Assembly: GCA_003008705.1 (NCBI GenBank)
Contig: PDUO01000065.1
Span: 169,449 to 233,448 of the forward strand
DNA: 64,000 nucleotides
Reading direction: 5' to 3'
Origin: Pezicula radicicola
Lineage: Eukaryota; Ascomycota; Leotiomycetes; Helotiales; Dermateaceae
Below the pieces are notes generated by a model. It did not search any database. It was not told the origin of the DNA and saw only the letters and a list, made by a program, of their open reading frames with translations. Below, one piece after another: positions 32,643-45,177 of the stretch. Each line of letters opens with the position of its first letter. The stretch's first letter is position 1. A program made the position numbers and the translations under genes.

Positions 32643-35600
32643 ATGGTTTTATAGTAGTAGTAGCGACTAAGAGGAAATGTAATATATTCCTCCGTGATTT
32701 TTTAGGACTAAAAGGCAGTCCTTCTAGAGGAGATAAGAGCCATGGGATTGTTTAGGAAGGTGAGGAGATCTTTCTATTCCTGTAACCGACTATCTCTACC
32801 TAACATTGCCAGCATCTTACTTCCTTTATTAAACAAATCTGAAAATCCGAAAATCCCAAACGCTGCTGTCACTGTCTACTTCGTCGGCACTATTCATCTT
32901 GTTAAAGTTCTTTCTTCGGACCAGAAGTTAAACTTGATGAGTCCATACTGGAGTAAAACCTACGATGTTATCTGGACATCATTCTCTAGCATCGCTCTCC
33001 TCCTTATCTAACAACTTCAGTGGTAGAGCCTTCCCAGAAATTTCCAGAATCCACGATATTTTACGTCTAGCTTAATAGAATTACCGAGCCAAGCTTTCGG
33101 TACTTATGTTTCTTTATCTCTTTGTTTCTTTGAGAACTTCTTAGTATTTCCTCGATCCGATAGCTCTGAATAACGACTGGTTATCCCCCATGTTCAAAGT
33201 GGCGGCAGTAAGGCGGAGGTTAGTGTTCCACGCTTGTTTGAAGGACTCTTCAGAATTCTGTTGATCGCTTTGAATGAGGTCTGATTAGCTGGAGTTCAAT
33301 GTGCTATAGTTAAACCAGTTTACCTCCTGTCTGCAAGTCGTTGAGGGCTCTCTCGATGAGTATAGTAATTTCTGTAACAATTTAGCTAGCTCTTCGTCAA
33401 TGTACTGTTACGAAGAAAGGAACGGTAGACTGTTCTAGTCCTTTCCTCGTATTTGGTTTCTGGAATAATTACTGCTAAGTGAAAATTGTGATGTTATACT
33501 TTTGCCTCGAAGACAAGCAAGTTCTCTCTCTTCCTTCCCCTATCAATTTAACAAGACTCGGCTTTCGAAGCTGTCGAGTCCACCTTGGCTAGGAACTCGA
33601 TATGGTCTGACTTTTAGTTGCCGTTCAATACTGCTAGACCTAATATAACATAAGGAGTTAATGGTAAAAGATGTTGCAGAATATAGTATATGAAATCGTA
33701 CAGACTTGGATTTGTTTTAGGAGTACTATAGCTAAATTACTAGCCTCTTATCCTCCACTATACCCTAGAATTATTTGGTAGCTTCCTTTCTATAAACTCT
33801 ACCTTGTAGTTAGAACCCTTAATTGCGTCTGCTCACTATTTATTCTAACTAATGTTATGTAATAGCAAACAATTTCCTTTCTTTCCAACCCCTATTAATT
33901 TAGCCTCTCATTAGCCAAGAGGTTTAGAAAAGAGGCTAAGCCTCAATAAATATATATATTTAAAGGCGGACTTTCATGTGTAGCTAATTTCCGTAGAAGG
34001 TATAACAGGTACAAAGCCCCATAAAGCTTTTTAAGCTTTTCCAAAAGGGGTTCTTGGATCAAAAAGATACCGGAGCAGCCGATGGAGAATCTTTTATCAA
34101 CTTCCGACCCCACAATGCAGTAGATATGAACTCGATGGAACACCACACCTAATTACACAAATCAAATCCGATCATTTCCTGGCTTTCCTTAAAGCTGCCT
34201 ATTTTTCGACATAAATATGACAGCAACAAGCATTGTAGACACCTCGGTACTTATTACCGGCAGCCAAATTGATCCTCGATCCAAGTTTAAGAAATATCAA
34301 AATCTGGATCCGGTTATTGCCACTACTTTTCATAAGGTGATGCCATGCCATACCATGCCACTACTCAGGCCATTAATACAGGACGCTACTGTGTCAATAC
34401 ATTTGCAAACGGTAGATAGAACGGCAACTTCACATTGCAACCCAGAATAAAGTATCAACTCTTCTATATCCAAGAAACGTAAACTCATAGGCAGTATCTT
34501 AGATATCTAACATCTGTTATTCACTTAGCATCTATGAAAATTTAGCCGGAAACTATTTAGAAAGAAATGGACCGGCCATGGACAGTTGCTAGGCGATTTA
34601 ATTACAAAATATGACATAAACAGGCATGAAGAAGAGTATCTTGAACATAATATTTCAGCATCAAGTACCGGCTCCACTGTTTTTACTTTGAGGCTGTTGT
34701 CATTGTGTTGTTCCTTTATGTTACTGCTATTGGAGGAAGCAGATAGTCAACATCTAGGAGACTATCCTAAGTTCACTAATTTTTAATGAATAAACCTGGG
34801 GACATAATCCAACTATTATTTAACACAATCTTAAATCAAGTTAAGGACTTCATCATCTCTGTAGAGTGGTACATTGAACCCTTTGATGCTCGTCTAGGTA
34901 CGGGGAAGCGAACATAAATGGAGCTGTGGAGGAAGCATACGGTACTTCGTACCTAACAGTACCGGCCTGATAAAGGGAATGGTCACAAGTGGGTTATTAG
35001 TTGTGTCATTGTCCAGGACGCCTTCCACAGCTTGAACAACGATTCCAACAGGTGGATCAATATCGTATTCTCCATCCTAGGATGGGCCGATCAGAATGCA
35101 TCAGTGAAGTCTTGTATCCATTACAAATCGCCTTTGGTTTCGGTCGACACATACATTTTAATTACAACAAGCATCTTCAACTGAGTTACGGACCTCGGAC
35201 TACTATAAGAAGCTAATGATCCAACTGGGAAGTCCTCCAATTTTATTTTGTACATGTCACCACTTTCCAGGTTTCCTCCCCGCACAGCAGCCAGCCAAAA
35301 AATTCCGCTTTTTCTTTCAAAGCACCGAAGTAAACTTACTCCGCAATCTCCAACGGAAAACACCCATATCTTGTACGGCAGTCATGGCAGTAGCGAGGAT
35401 ATTCGGCATCGGTGCATCTCACATCTCAAATTAATATCGCCCCACGCTATATGTCCGGCCATGACATCAACGAAACAAGAGAAAATACAAGTTCCGACAT
35501 CGTCACAACCACAAATACGATCACCTCAAAACTCATGAATGACCCCTAATGTAAGACACTTGTTTCTCAAAGCTCAAAATGATCATACCACGTGCCCCCT

Positions 35601-38600
35601 CCCTCTTGACTTGACTTTGGAGATTCGAAATGAAGCGTGGGGTGATTTGAGATAAGATGAGATGATCTCAGATGATATCTTCCAGGTTACTAATGAGCCT
35701 CTTCACCCCCCGTGACCTCCGTCCTCGCTGCTACCTAGAGCTGTCCCCATATCTGAACAACCGAACATAACCGAAAAAACGTCACTAAGTCACTAGTGAG
35801 GTGGTTACAGTTTCCTACCTAGTGACAAAGGGAAATTTTTGAAACATGAGAAATGACACAACAACGCGTGCATTTTCCTCTCTAAGCTCCTGGTGGTCCC
35901 ATTATTATTTCCCACCTCCCCCCGTCTTCAAACCCAACCAAGTACCCAAGCTCTAAGCCAAAACCCAGCGCTACGCCAAACACAACACAACCACCAAGCA
36001 GAAAAAGGGGAAAGGTCCAGACATTCGTAACAAGCAACAAGCGCAAAACACAACAAAGGAAACTTGGAACCTGATTGCCTGATTGTGTGCACCGTGGAAA
36101 GGGTATCATAGGTGAGGCAGGTACTGTAGGAAGCGCGAAGCTATGCCGGCATAGCCTCGGTAACACACCGGTGTTTCTTCTCCGAACAACGGCGACAGAC
36201 AGCGGGTAGAAGGAGAACGGAAGGGGAGAAAAAGAAGCATGAAAGATGTGAAAGAGGAGAAGACGCTAATGTCAGGTCCTCAGCCTTATCTTGCTTGGTA
36301 CTCGTAAGTGGCCTTTGCACCAGCCACCTATTGTTTCGTACATTGTCGTATTAGTTTGTTGTGTTGTCGTGCTGTCGGGTTTGTCCTGGTAGAGAGAGCT
36401 CCTATCGTACTTATCATAATGGAGTGTCGGTGTAGGTAGAGAAGGACCGAAGAGTTGGAAAAAAAAAATCCCCCAAAAAAATCAATTTTTTACAAAGTAT
36501 TTTCTCAAATCAATATTATTGTTGGTACTCCATCGCAATCCTTGCCATCTGGGGTAGAGAAAGAAGCGAGCAACGATAGGGAAAGTAAGGCGGGAAACTC
36601 GAGCCAACTTGCCATGCCTGCCCCAGATACAGTAGTATCTTCATTTCGCTGTACAAAAGTCCAAAAGAGAATTTTGAATTTGATGCTCACCCCGTTTTGA
36701 CGATGGGAAAAGGTCCCGACTCTTTTAGCCTACAAAAGTTTTATGTGCAATGGTGATGCCATACTTGCATTGCATAGCCATACCTACGCTGTATCGTATA
36801 ACACTTCTGCGACTATGGTCTGTTAAAATGAGGAGAAGTCATACCATCGAGCGAGTGCGAGTAAGTGAGTGCAGTGCGCTTTCTCCTCAGGTTTCCTGAA
36901 TGGAGACATGGAGATTGGTCCCGCCTCAGTCACTACTACTGCTCTACGATATGAAGTACCGCCGTACAGCTGCGGTGCAGTCAAGGAATTAGGCGAAGAT
37001 CCGACCGGCAGATGCGCATGGCATGGCAAGTACTGTACCTTACTGTACGGAGCATTGGCATAATAAATGATACAAAGCGGGTCTTTTAGTAACGCAATCC
37101 TTTTAATTTTTTTTGTGTATGTTCTATCCAGCACGCACTATGTTCTAACATCTTAGTGGAGGAGATAACCATAGAAAAGATGACAAACCACCATGGTGGA
37201 TACCGCTGTTTTGCGCTTTTTGATGGAGACATTGGAGAGAGGTGCTCATTGCATGTGGAGAGAGTGGAGTAGCATTTCTGGGAATTGGCCGCCGAGGACG
37301 GTCCTTTTCAGAGAGCATCACCAAATCTCTCTCCACATTTTTGCTGAGCTGAAGCCACACATCTTCGTTCGACTCCAGTCTCCGTCTCCTCCCACCCCCG
37401 AAGCTTTTGAACTTTCATAATTACTCTATTTTCATTTCGTATCATACCTACATACGCGTGTATCCGGGGATGCCGTGTGCAACACAAACGGTTGAGCGGC
37501 CTGTTCGAAAGTGCGGGAGGGGCGTGGTGAGAAAGTAGACGCGGATGAAGATATATATACAACATGCAATTTTAAAAATCGAACCAAACGGAGGGGCAGG
37601 ATCGAGGGGCGTGATCTTCACATGTCAAACACTACAAACTCAAGCGATGGGCTTGAAGCCTTTTCACCCTTTTTCACCCTTTTTTCACTTTTCAACTTTT
37701 CACTTTTTTCTTTCTTTTTTTGGTTGATTTGGGTTTTATTGATTCATCAAAGAGTTTATAAGCAGTTGTTTCGTTGGGGTAAGCGGTGCGAGAGTGGATG
37801 GAAGACGGACGTAAGTAGAAGGTACGTTGGGATATGTGGGCGAAGCGTGGAGATGAACTGTTCCTTCGACATGGAGAAAAAACGTGCCTTGATGTCGAGA
37901 CGGAAGAATTTGCTCACAAAATCTTCCGTCAGTATGCGCAAAAAAGAGGATATACTCGCCCCTGGAGTGCCTCGAGACGGTACGGAGCACCGACGGGGAA
38001 ATATGGAGGGGTCTGAATCACGTGTAATTCTTACTTTCCTCCCGTAAATGTCCTATCGCTGGAGAACTGCTCCTGACATGATACCGAGATTTAACCTCTG
38101 GCGGATCTATGATACTTGTCCAAATTGAAGCTCTTACCGACCAGCAATCTGCAGACCCGGCGGTAACAATATGTACTGATCTACCGTATACCATCTTTGG
38201 ATTTAGGCGCTTCAATTAAAGCAGTCCTTTCGACAACGAGGTCGTTTATGTCGGCTTACACCCACTCCACCGTCTTTCTTGGTCCTCTTTTAGAGACGGC
38301 ATGCCATGGCATGATAACATCAAGGCGTAATCGGACATCCCACGCTCGCCATTTCCCCCAATCTCTGTGGTAGGTTTGAGTTCGGTACTTTCGTCTTGTG
38401 TACGTCAAAATTACGGAAGGTCTCCTGCCGCAGCATTCAATATCACCTCACCTCAGCGAAGACAGGCAACCAAGAAATCATCTCCAAGCTTACGGTACTA
38501 CGACTCAAGGTGCTCGTGCTCGAGATACCGCTTCCAGCTCACCCGAAGTAGCCCTGGACGAATCTGGGGCAGCTGGGAACTTGGCTTGCTGAGATTGCGG

Positions 38601-41600
38601 AGACGCGGGATTTCAGCTTGTCTTGATTTGCGAGACCATTCGCATGGCAAGCAAGGCACATTCCTGAAATGGGATCCTTAGTTCAGCCATTCTAAACCTC
38701 ATTTGGTACCATTTGGAGTCTCGCAACTCTTTGATCAACTCTGTTCTCTTGGGAACTTCTGGGCGTGCTCGAATTCAGTAGGAGCTAGCTTCCTTCGTGC
38801 TTCAGCTTCATCTTAAGATTGCCCTTGTGGAACAGCGGATCAGCGGATCATCTGTGCCGTAAACGCTGGCTGGGCAGCGTCAGCGTCTATCCTCTTAAAA
38901 AAACACGTACGATCGGTTTTGCTTTGCTTGCGAATCTCACGAGTCATCGTTTCTGATTTGCATCTGGCTTCTCTTCTCAATGGTCAGGAGAAGAAGGGGA
39001 AATAAGATCATGAAATCAAACGCAGTAGTGGCGAAACCAGGGCTCACCGGGTATGTTCCACGGCCCCGCAATGGTTGGGCTGGGGAAAGGCTTCCTTGCC
39101 TGCTTTGCCTATCTTTGTGGGGTCTGAGACCACCTTTTTTCTTTTTCTGGCCACTCCAGACTGTGAGTCGTGTTATTATTGACCCCCACGGGATACGACT
39201 GCGACGGCAATCGCATTTTCGTGAACCCCTGAGCGACAGCTGCGAGAGAGGCTGTGTTCCAAACTACTGGGCTCGAATACGGGCTGGGGATCCGATACGT
39301 TCTGCAGTACCAAGGCTTACTGTACTGTACCAATGGACGTTGAAAGCATATTATATCACTTTTTGTTTGCGCGTTTGCTTCTCTCATTTCCCTTGAACTG
39401 GTTTCTGATGCCTTCTGATTCTCGGGGCGAGCGGAGAAGAAAGGACGAAACAAAGCTGGAGGGCGAAGCTATCAAAATTGCCAACCTGGTACAGTAGAGG
39501 CTGAAAGCATGGTCCTGACTCCATTTAGCCTCATTTGGGGATCGCCCTTTCTCCACAATCTATCTCCTCGATCTCGCGCTACCTCCCAAAATAGTGACCC
39601 CTTCGCCTTTTCCTTATCTTTTGTTTTTGGAAGGGCACGAACTTCAAAGGGAATCCTTATCTCACAGCTGGGTCACGCAATCGCAATCTCGGTGAGACTT
39701 GGGCGGCGAAATAAAAAAAAACAAAGCTCCTGATCAAAAAGCTCCGTTGTAGCCGTCCACATCCCAGATCCCCAGCCTTCGTCAGCTTCGTTAGCGTATT
39801 CTAGAAGTATCAGAAGAAGCTCGAGAGCCGCCAGACGCCGAGCCTCACGCCAGAGAGCGGAAGAAGGGAAGCAAGCATGAATCGTTGGGGAAGCACGGGA
39901 GGTGACGCTTTGCTGAGACTTGGGGTAGCCTTGGAGATTTGCATGACGAGCGTTGTCGTTTTCATGAATCGTATGTGTCAAAGAAGAGCCGCACAGAAGC
40001 TCGACTGTTCGAGAAGGAATATAATGTGGAAGGCGCTTGATGGTGTCGTTTGAGGATTTCTGACACAAATCACAAATCCTTGGGTGCTTGGTTTCGCTCG
40101 AAGGTCGGCATTCGAAGCCATACGGAGTACCGTACGCTGTTGCTGAATCTGGGCAGCCTCCACTCGAAGGGGTATGGAGTACGTTCCGCAAACACCCGAC
40201 CAAGACAAATCTTTGAATCAACGTCATCTCATGAACAACTCAGTTCTTTTAATAACATGACAACCGTTATTTCGACACCATCTCATAAGCTGTCCTGCCG
40301 TCACTAGCTTTGTCCTTTGCACCTTACTTCCTTCATCCCTCCCTTCCAAGCTACCCCAGAGAAAAAGATGCATTCAACAAGGACTACTACTGTACCCATG
40401 TACGGTACCGTACAACTTGTCGTTGACTCTTCATTACTATTGCTCCGGGGACTTTCCAGCCGTTTTATGGGCCATGTCATGCCTTTGAAGCGGCCAGCAC
40501 ACAATGTGGTTTCGGAAGCAGTCGCTTCTCAACTTTGTGAGGCCGAAAGGAAAAGACCTTGCGATGAACCCACCTTCTCGTGTCCTCATCTCCACAATAT
40601 CAACGAAAAATTGAGCAGCAAAGAAGAAAACTAATCATAAGAATAGGGCCTTCCTCGGGTCATGAATAATGTCGCTATCGCGACCGACTTTTTGATTTTT
40701 CTTTGGCGGAGGTGAAGAGATTCGATGACGTTCATTTTATTCCTTTTACCCTGCTTCTGGACATCTCAGGCGCTATTGAGTTTTGTCCATGTCGCTGCTT
40801 TGTTCCGGCGGGCCTCAAAAAAAAAAAGTGAGGCAAAGAACGGATCAAACACCGGGTCTCTGGACTTTTCCCCAAACTACTCCCAAGCTGGGATGTTAAT
40901 AAAAACTTAAGACTTTTTGCGGCTGATGAACATGGGGTATCTGTCCTTTACGGAGTACGAAGTACTGTAGGTACGTCCTTCCAGCGAGTCATGCCTGCTT
41001 GTCCGGAGCAATTGTGGAGATGAGAGTGCATCGAGCAAACGGTTGCGAGGAATTAGCAGTCGCGCGATAAGGGATCTGTGGCTTTCAAAACTCCAGATTT
41101 CCGAACGATTATTACCCCACCACCAATGCTAAGATGACCGACCATTGGATTCATGCTTGCGGATATAAATTTTGCAGGTGCAGGGCAGATCCATTTGTCC
41201 AGAACATCGTTTTGCTCTAGACACTGCACCGAAAGGAGGAAATTCAGAACGATTGCAATTAATTGGATAATAACTTGGCAGACCGCTACTTTTACTTTTG
41301 TACTGTATGCAGTTGCTTTTCTCCGCGTACGCCATACCCCAGCTTTTTTGACTTTCTGATACAACGCGACCTGGGTAAAGTCATACCCCACGGAGCCAAA
41401 TCCAACCCAACAGCAAGTCGAATTTCCTTGAAACAACACTCTAATCAATAACAGAAGGACAGACACATCATGCCACCCACCATTTGATTCCGGCTGTGCT
41501 CGACTTGGCCATCGCGCACAGGGCTTAGAATGTTGCGATACGGTAGAACTAACTTGCGGTATGACTTCACCTTGCTGCAGACCGAAGATACCGGCCGAAG

Positions 41601-43224
41601 TATTTCCTGTATGATACTGTACTGTACTGTACTTGTAGAGTACGTACCTTGCTAAATGTACACCATTTTCTTCTTGCACGATTTCTTGCATACGACCAGA
41701 GTGTCGTATCGTTTCTGAGCTGACGGCATCCGTCTGTGATGCTCATGCATCCCCACACAATACCATGACGGTACTCCAGATTCGTGGAGATCCCTTGGCA
41801 GGGAAGTGAGGATCAAGTAAGTAAGTACAGTAAGAGTAGGTGCAACATATGGTCTTTTAGCCTCTAGGCCCTCGAGACGAGCGCTCGTCATTCCTTTTCT
41901 TCATTGCGCGCTTTGCCCTCTAGGTTAGAGATGAGCTGGGCGAGAAGTGCCAACTCACAAAACAAGGCGGAGGATGGGAAGACTTTTTTTTTTGCAAGTA
42001 AGCGCCTCAGCCTTCTTCTAGCCTAGCCAGCGCATAGAGAAGAAGACAAAAGAATTTACGAAAAGTAGGTCAAAGGGCTACGACTACCATTCACAGCCTA
42101 CGATCCAGTAGGGCGCACGCAAGCACTCGACTTCGGCCTCCAATAAAATATATTTGGGGTCACCGATCATTCGAGATGGAAGGGCACATTCCCCATGATT
42201 CGTGTGAGACCCCAGTCCCTCCTGATGCTCACCCCCACAGTCTCTTTTATCCAGCAAGGGCAAGGGATTTCCTCATTTGGATCTCCTTAATCTTCGGAGC
42301 TGTATCAGGGAGTCAAGGGAGCCATCAATCCTCTCGTCTCTTTGACTTTTCTCACCCAGAGTCAACATGGCTTTCCGCGGTTTCACGGGAGTCTAGTCCC
42401 CCCGCCTATCCGAGAAGAGGGCATGGCACATCCTGGGTAGACGGCAAGAGGAAGGCATTCGAAGAACCTGTTCATCTCTTGACACGAGAAATGTATAAGT
42501 GTTAGTGATATTTTCTTCTTATACAAACGGTCAGCTTCCATGCACGCATAAAGAAAATACCCACTTGAGACTTCTAATACCAGTAGCAGTCAGTGCCTAC
42601 CTGTACAAATCAGCTCTTCCCCACTCACTACTAGGTCTTCTTCCTCCCTTCGCGTTGCAGCATTAAGTATCATTATTCGCAGACACGCACACGCCACAGT
42701 AGTGCCAGCCCAGGCACCGCACCGAATCAATCGTCTCACGCCATAGAAATCCTACCTGCAGTACCCCTTTTGGTGGGCGCACTATCCGCCTTTGTGTGGA
42801 GTCGGTCAACCTCACAGGCCCTTTTTTATTCTCTCGGCCTCACGCAGAAATTCAACAGTGGAGAAGAAGCAGGGAGGGGTGTGGCTTAAGTGCGAGAGCT
42901 GCCCCAGTAAAATCTAAAATCTTCCCTTTTGTCTTTTTTTTCCCCTTCGCATTCCCAGACAGGACAGCCGAAGCCGACCAAGCAGCAGCACAGAAGAAAA
43001 TAACAGTATTTATTTTCCCAGCACTCGCAAAGACAAAGAGGCAAGGGCAAAGGCAAAGGCAAAAAAGCAACTTTACTCGTAGTCTACCTGGGTACACTTT
43101 CTTCACACGCTGCTGCTGAGCTGACTCTTTCTTTCCTGCGCCCTGCTGCTAGCAGTTTAGTTGCGCCAGCCAGTAAAAATAAATAATAAGCAGTGCAGGC
43201 AGGCTGTTCGCCCACGTTTATCTA

Positions 43225-43252
43225 ATTATTATTTTATTATTATTATTATTAC

Positions 43253-43290
<38 letters not shown>
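43225..43290. repeat. (TTA)n microsatellite upstream of creA
   Basis: About 66 bp of ATT/TTA triplets with a few interruptions (ATTTTATT, ACTATT). It is 600 bp before the creA ATG. Confidence 0.9.
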
Positions 43291-43291
<1 letters not shown>

Positions 43292-43305
43292 GACCTTAGT
43301 TACCT

Positions 43306-43354
43306 TTTTGCATTTTGCATTTTGCATTTTGCATTTTGCATTTTGCATTTTGCA
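43306..43354. repeat. TTTTGCA x7 perfect tandem repeat upstream of creA
   Basis: Seven uninterrupted copies of TTTTGCA (49 bp), right after the (TTA)n run. Perfect copies suggest recent expansion or active instability. It lies within the likely creA promoter or leader. Confidence 0.93.
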
Positions 43355-43887
43355 GGCAGAAGCCGTGCCCCGCCAGGCCCTGACTTGCCTTCCTTCGGCC
43401 TGCTTTCCCCTAGAACACATCACCCACACTATTTGGAACCCCCAACTTCCCAGCGTGCGTCCGATACCCACGCTCCCCCTGCGCCCGCACCCACACAAAC
43501 CCAGACAACCCACCACCCAGAGAAGTTGATTTCGTATAAGACCTGAGTCCCCCTCGGCACATCTTCTCCTCCGTCTGCCCCGTCATCACATTTTCAACAC
43601 CACCCCCAAAAGTCTACCACCAACCAACTACTACGTACTACCTGTACCTCCGTACACCAAAAATCTACCAAAAATATCTACATCCAACTACTCGCCCTCC
43701 TCGATCCCAACATCACCACTGTCCACACCACATTCATCCTTACTTCACCCAGTCACCACCTTCCTCCTCCCTTACATCACTTATACGCTGGACATCTCAA
43801 CTGTCTACATCTTGGGTCGTCCATCCCATTGTTACCGCAGTTCCGCAAGTTCGTCGTTGATCAAGCATTCGCTGCGGCGGCGATCAC

Positions 43888-45177
43888 ATGCAACGCGCAT
43901 CTTCCGCCGTAGATTTTACCAATCTGCTTAATCCCCAGACAAACCTGGAACGAGAGCAGGAAGCAGCCCGGCAGAAGTTAGCATTCCTCCAGCAGCAACA
44001 GCAGGAAGCAGAGATGGCGGCCGTTAGCATGATGCCCCAGATGATGGGTGGACAGCACGGGGACGATCGACAGGACCTACCACGACCATACAAGTGCCCT
44101 CTATGCGATAAGGCCTTCCACCGGCTCGAGCATCAGACAAGACATATTCGAACTCATACTGGAGAGAAGCCTCATGCATGTCAATTCCCCGGCTGCACAA
44201 AACGATTTTCGCGATCAGATGAACTCACTCGACACTCGAGGATACACAACAACCCCAACTCGAGAAGAAGTAACAAGACGCAGCAGGCGGTTCAGAATGC
44301 TGTACAGAACGGAGGACTGGAGCCAGGCTCGTCAATGGCGACCATGATGCCACCGCCAAACAAGAACATGTCGCAATCCGCGCCAGCTTCGGCCATCGGT
44401 TCACCAAACGTCTCTCCACCCCACTCTTACTCTTCATACTCCACTGCAATTCCCTCGAACCTGAACCCATATGGCCGCAGTCTCGGCGGCTCGCCAAATA
44501 ACGGCACAGGTATGGATATCAACCTACTAGCAACTGCGGCTACCCAGGTCGAGCGTGATTCTTCTCTCCCAGCGACGCATCACCCGCACCACTCTTCTCG
44601 ACACCACCCATATTACAGCCATTCGTCCCACAGCAGCCGTAATCACCTGCCTTCGCTGTCCGCCTACGCCATGTCGAGATCTCACTCGCATGAGGACGAT
44701 GAGCACACGCATCACCGAGTTAAGCGATCGCGCCCCAACTCGCCAAATTCCACCGCTCCTTCATCGCCGACATTTTCCCACGACTCGTTATCTCCAACGC
44801 CCGACCACACTCCTCTGGCAACACCAGCCCACTCTCCTCGCTTGCGCCCTCATTACGGCGGCGGTTATGACCTCCCTACCATCCGCAATCTTTCACTCCA
44901 GCACAACACTCTTCCAGCTCTAGCGCCCATGGAACCTCAACATTTCGATGGCCAGTATCACCCCACTCAACAAACTACGAGTGCGCCCAGAAGTGGCTTG
45001 ACAATCTCAGATATCATGAGCCGATCGGACGGAACACAGAGGAAACTGCCAGTTCCTCAGGTGCCCAAGGTTGCTGTTCAGGATTTGCTGAGTGGAGATG
45101 AGAGAGGGTTCAATTCAAGCGGACAAAGTTCAACGACAGGAAGCATCGCAGGAGGGGATTTGATGGATCGGATGTGA
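43888..45177 (+). CDS. creA: Carbon catabolite repressor CreA (C2H2 zinc finger)
   Basis: Single exon, 429 aa, ATG at 43888. CreA/Mig1-type repressors bind SYGGRG sites and silence genes for other carbon sources in glucose. The two C2H2 fingers are clear: [20 protein letters not shown] (Cys70, Cys73, His86, His90) and [20 protein letters not shown] (Cys98, Cys103, His116, His120), joined by the TGEKPHA linker. The RSDELTRH recognition helix is the classic CreA/Mig1 one. The N-terminus starts like other CreA proteins ([13 protein letters not shown]) and has a poly-Gln/Glu stretch. Further signatures are an acidic [21 protein letters not shown] patch, [20 protein letters not shown], and the C-terminal [18 protein letters not shown] repression segment. 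Length agrees with leotiomycete CreA (about 430). It is alone in a 22-kb gene-poor region; two CCCCGC motifs (42400-42405, 43368-43373) fit CreA sites and could allow autoregulation (inference). Confidence 0.97.
   Translation: MQRASSAVDFTNLLNPQTNLEREQEAARQKLAFLQQQQQEAEMAAVSMMPQMMGGQHGDDRQDLPRPYKCPLCDKAFHRLEHQTRHIRTHTGEKPHACQFPGCTKRFSRSDELTRHSRIHNNPNSRRSNKTQQAVQNAVQNGGLEPGSSMATMMPPPNKNMSQSAPASAIGSPNVSPPHSYSSYSTAIPSNLNPYGRSLGGSPNNGTGMDINLLATAATQVERDSSLPATHHPHHSSRHHPYYSHSSHSSRNHLPSLSAYAMSRSHSHEDDEHTHHRVKRSRPNSPNSTAPSSPTFSHDSLSPTPDHTPLATPAHSPRLRPHYGGGYDLPTIRNLSLQHNTLPALAPMEPQHFDGQYHPTQQTTSAPRSGLTISDIMSRSDGTQRKLPVPQVPKVAVQDLLSGDERGFNSSGQSSTTGSIAGGDLMDRM

Larger units (their letters stand above)
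32643..43887. other. 11-kb gene desert upstream of creA
   Basis: No gene I can support in about 11.2 kb. Frames up to 212 codons exist (for example on the minus strand at 41053-41691) but have no domain signatures, odd composition and overlapping counterparts in other frames. The stretch contains GTAC-rich palindromic motifs, purine/pyrimidine tracts, and close to creA a (TTA)n run plus a 7-bp tandem repeat. The last 1-2 kb is CT-rich and probably promoter and a long 5' leader of creA. A weak candidate coding remnant at 34217-34786 is listed under findings. Confidence 0.55.

Noticed and set aside
37511..38047. 178-codon frame with a Phe-rich hydrophobic run
   Set aside because: The hydrophobic part comes from T-rich low-complexity DNA, and no family resemblance is visible.
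39673..40227. 184-codon minus-strand frame
   Set aside because: Composition looks random, three frames are open over parts of the same DNA, and no domain is visible.
41053..41691. 212-codon minus-strand frame
   Set aside because: The longest frame in the desert, but it has no ATG-proximal context or motif I trust and overlaps other open frames.
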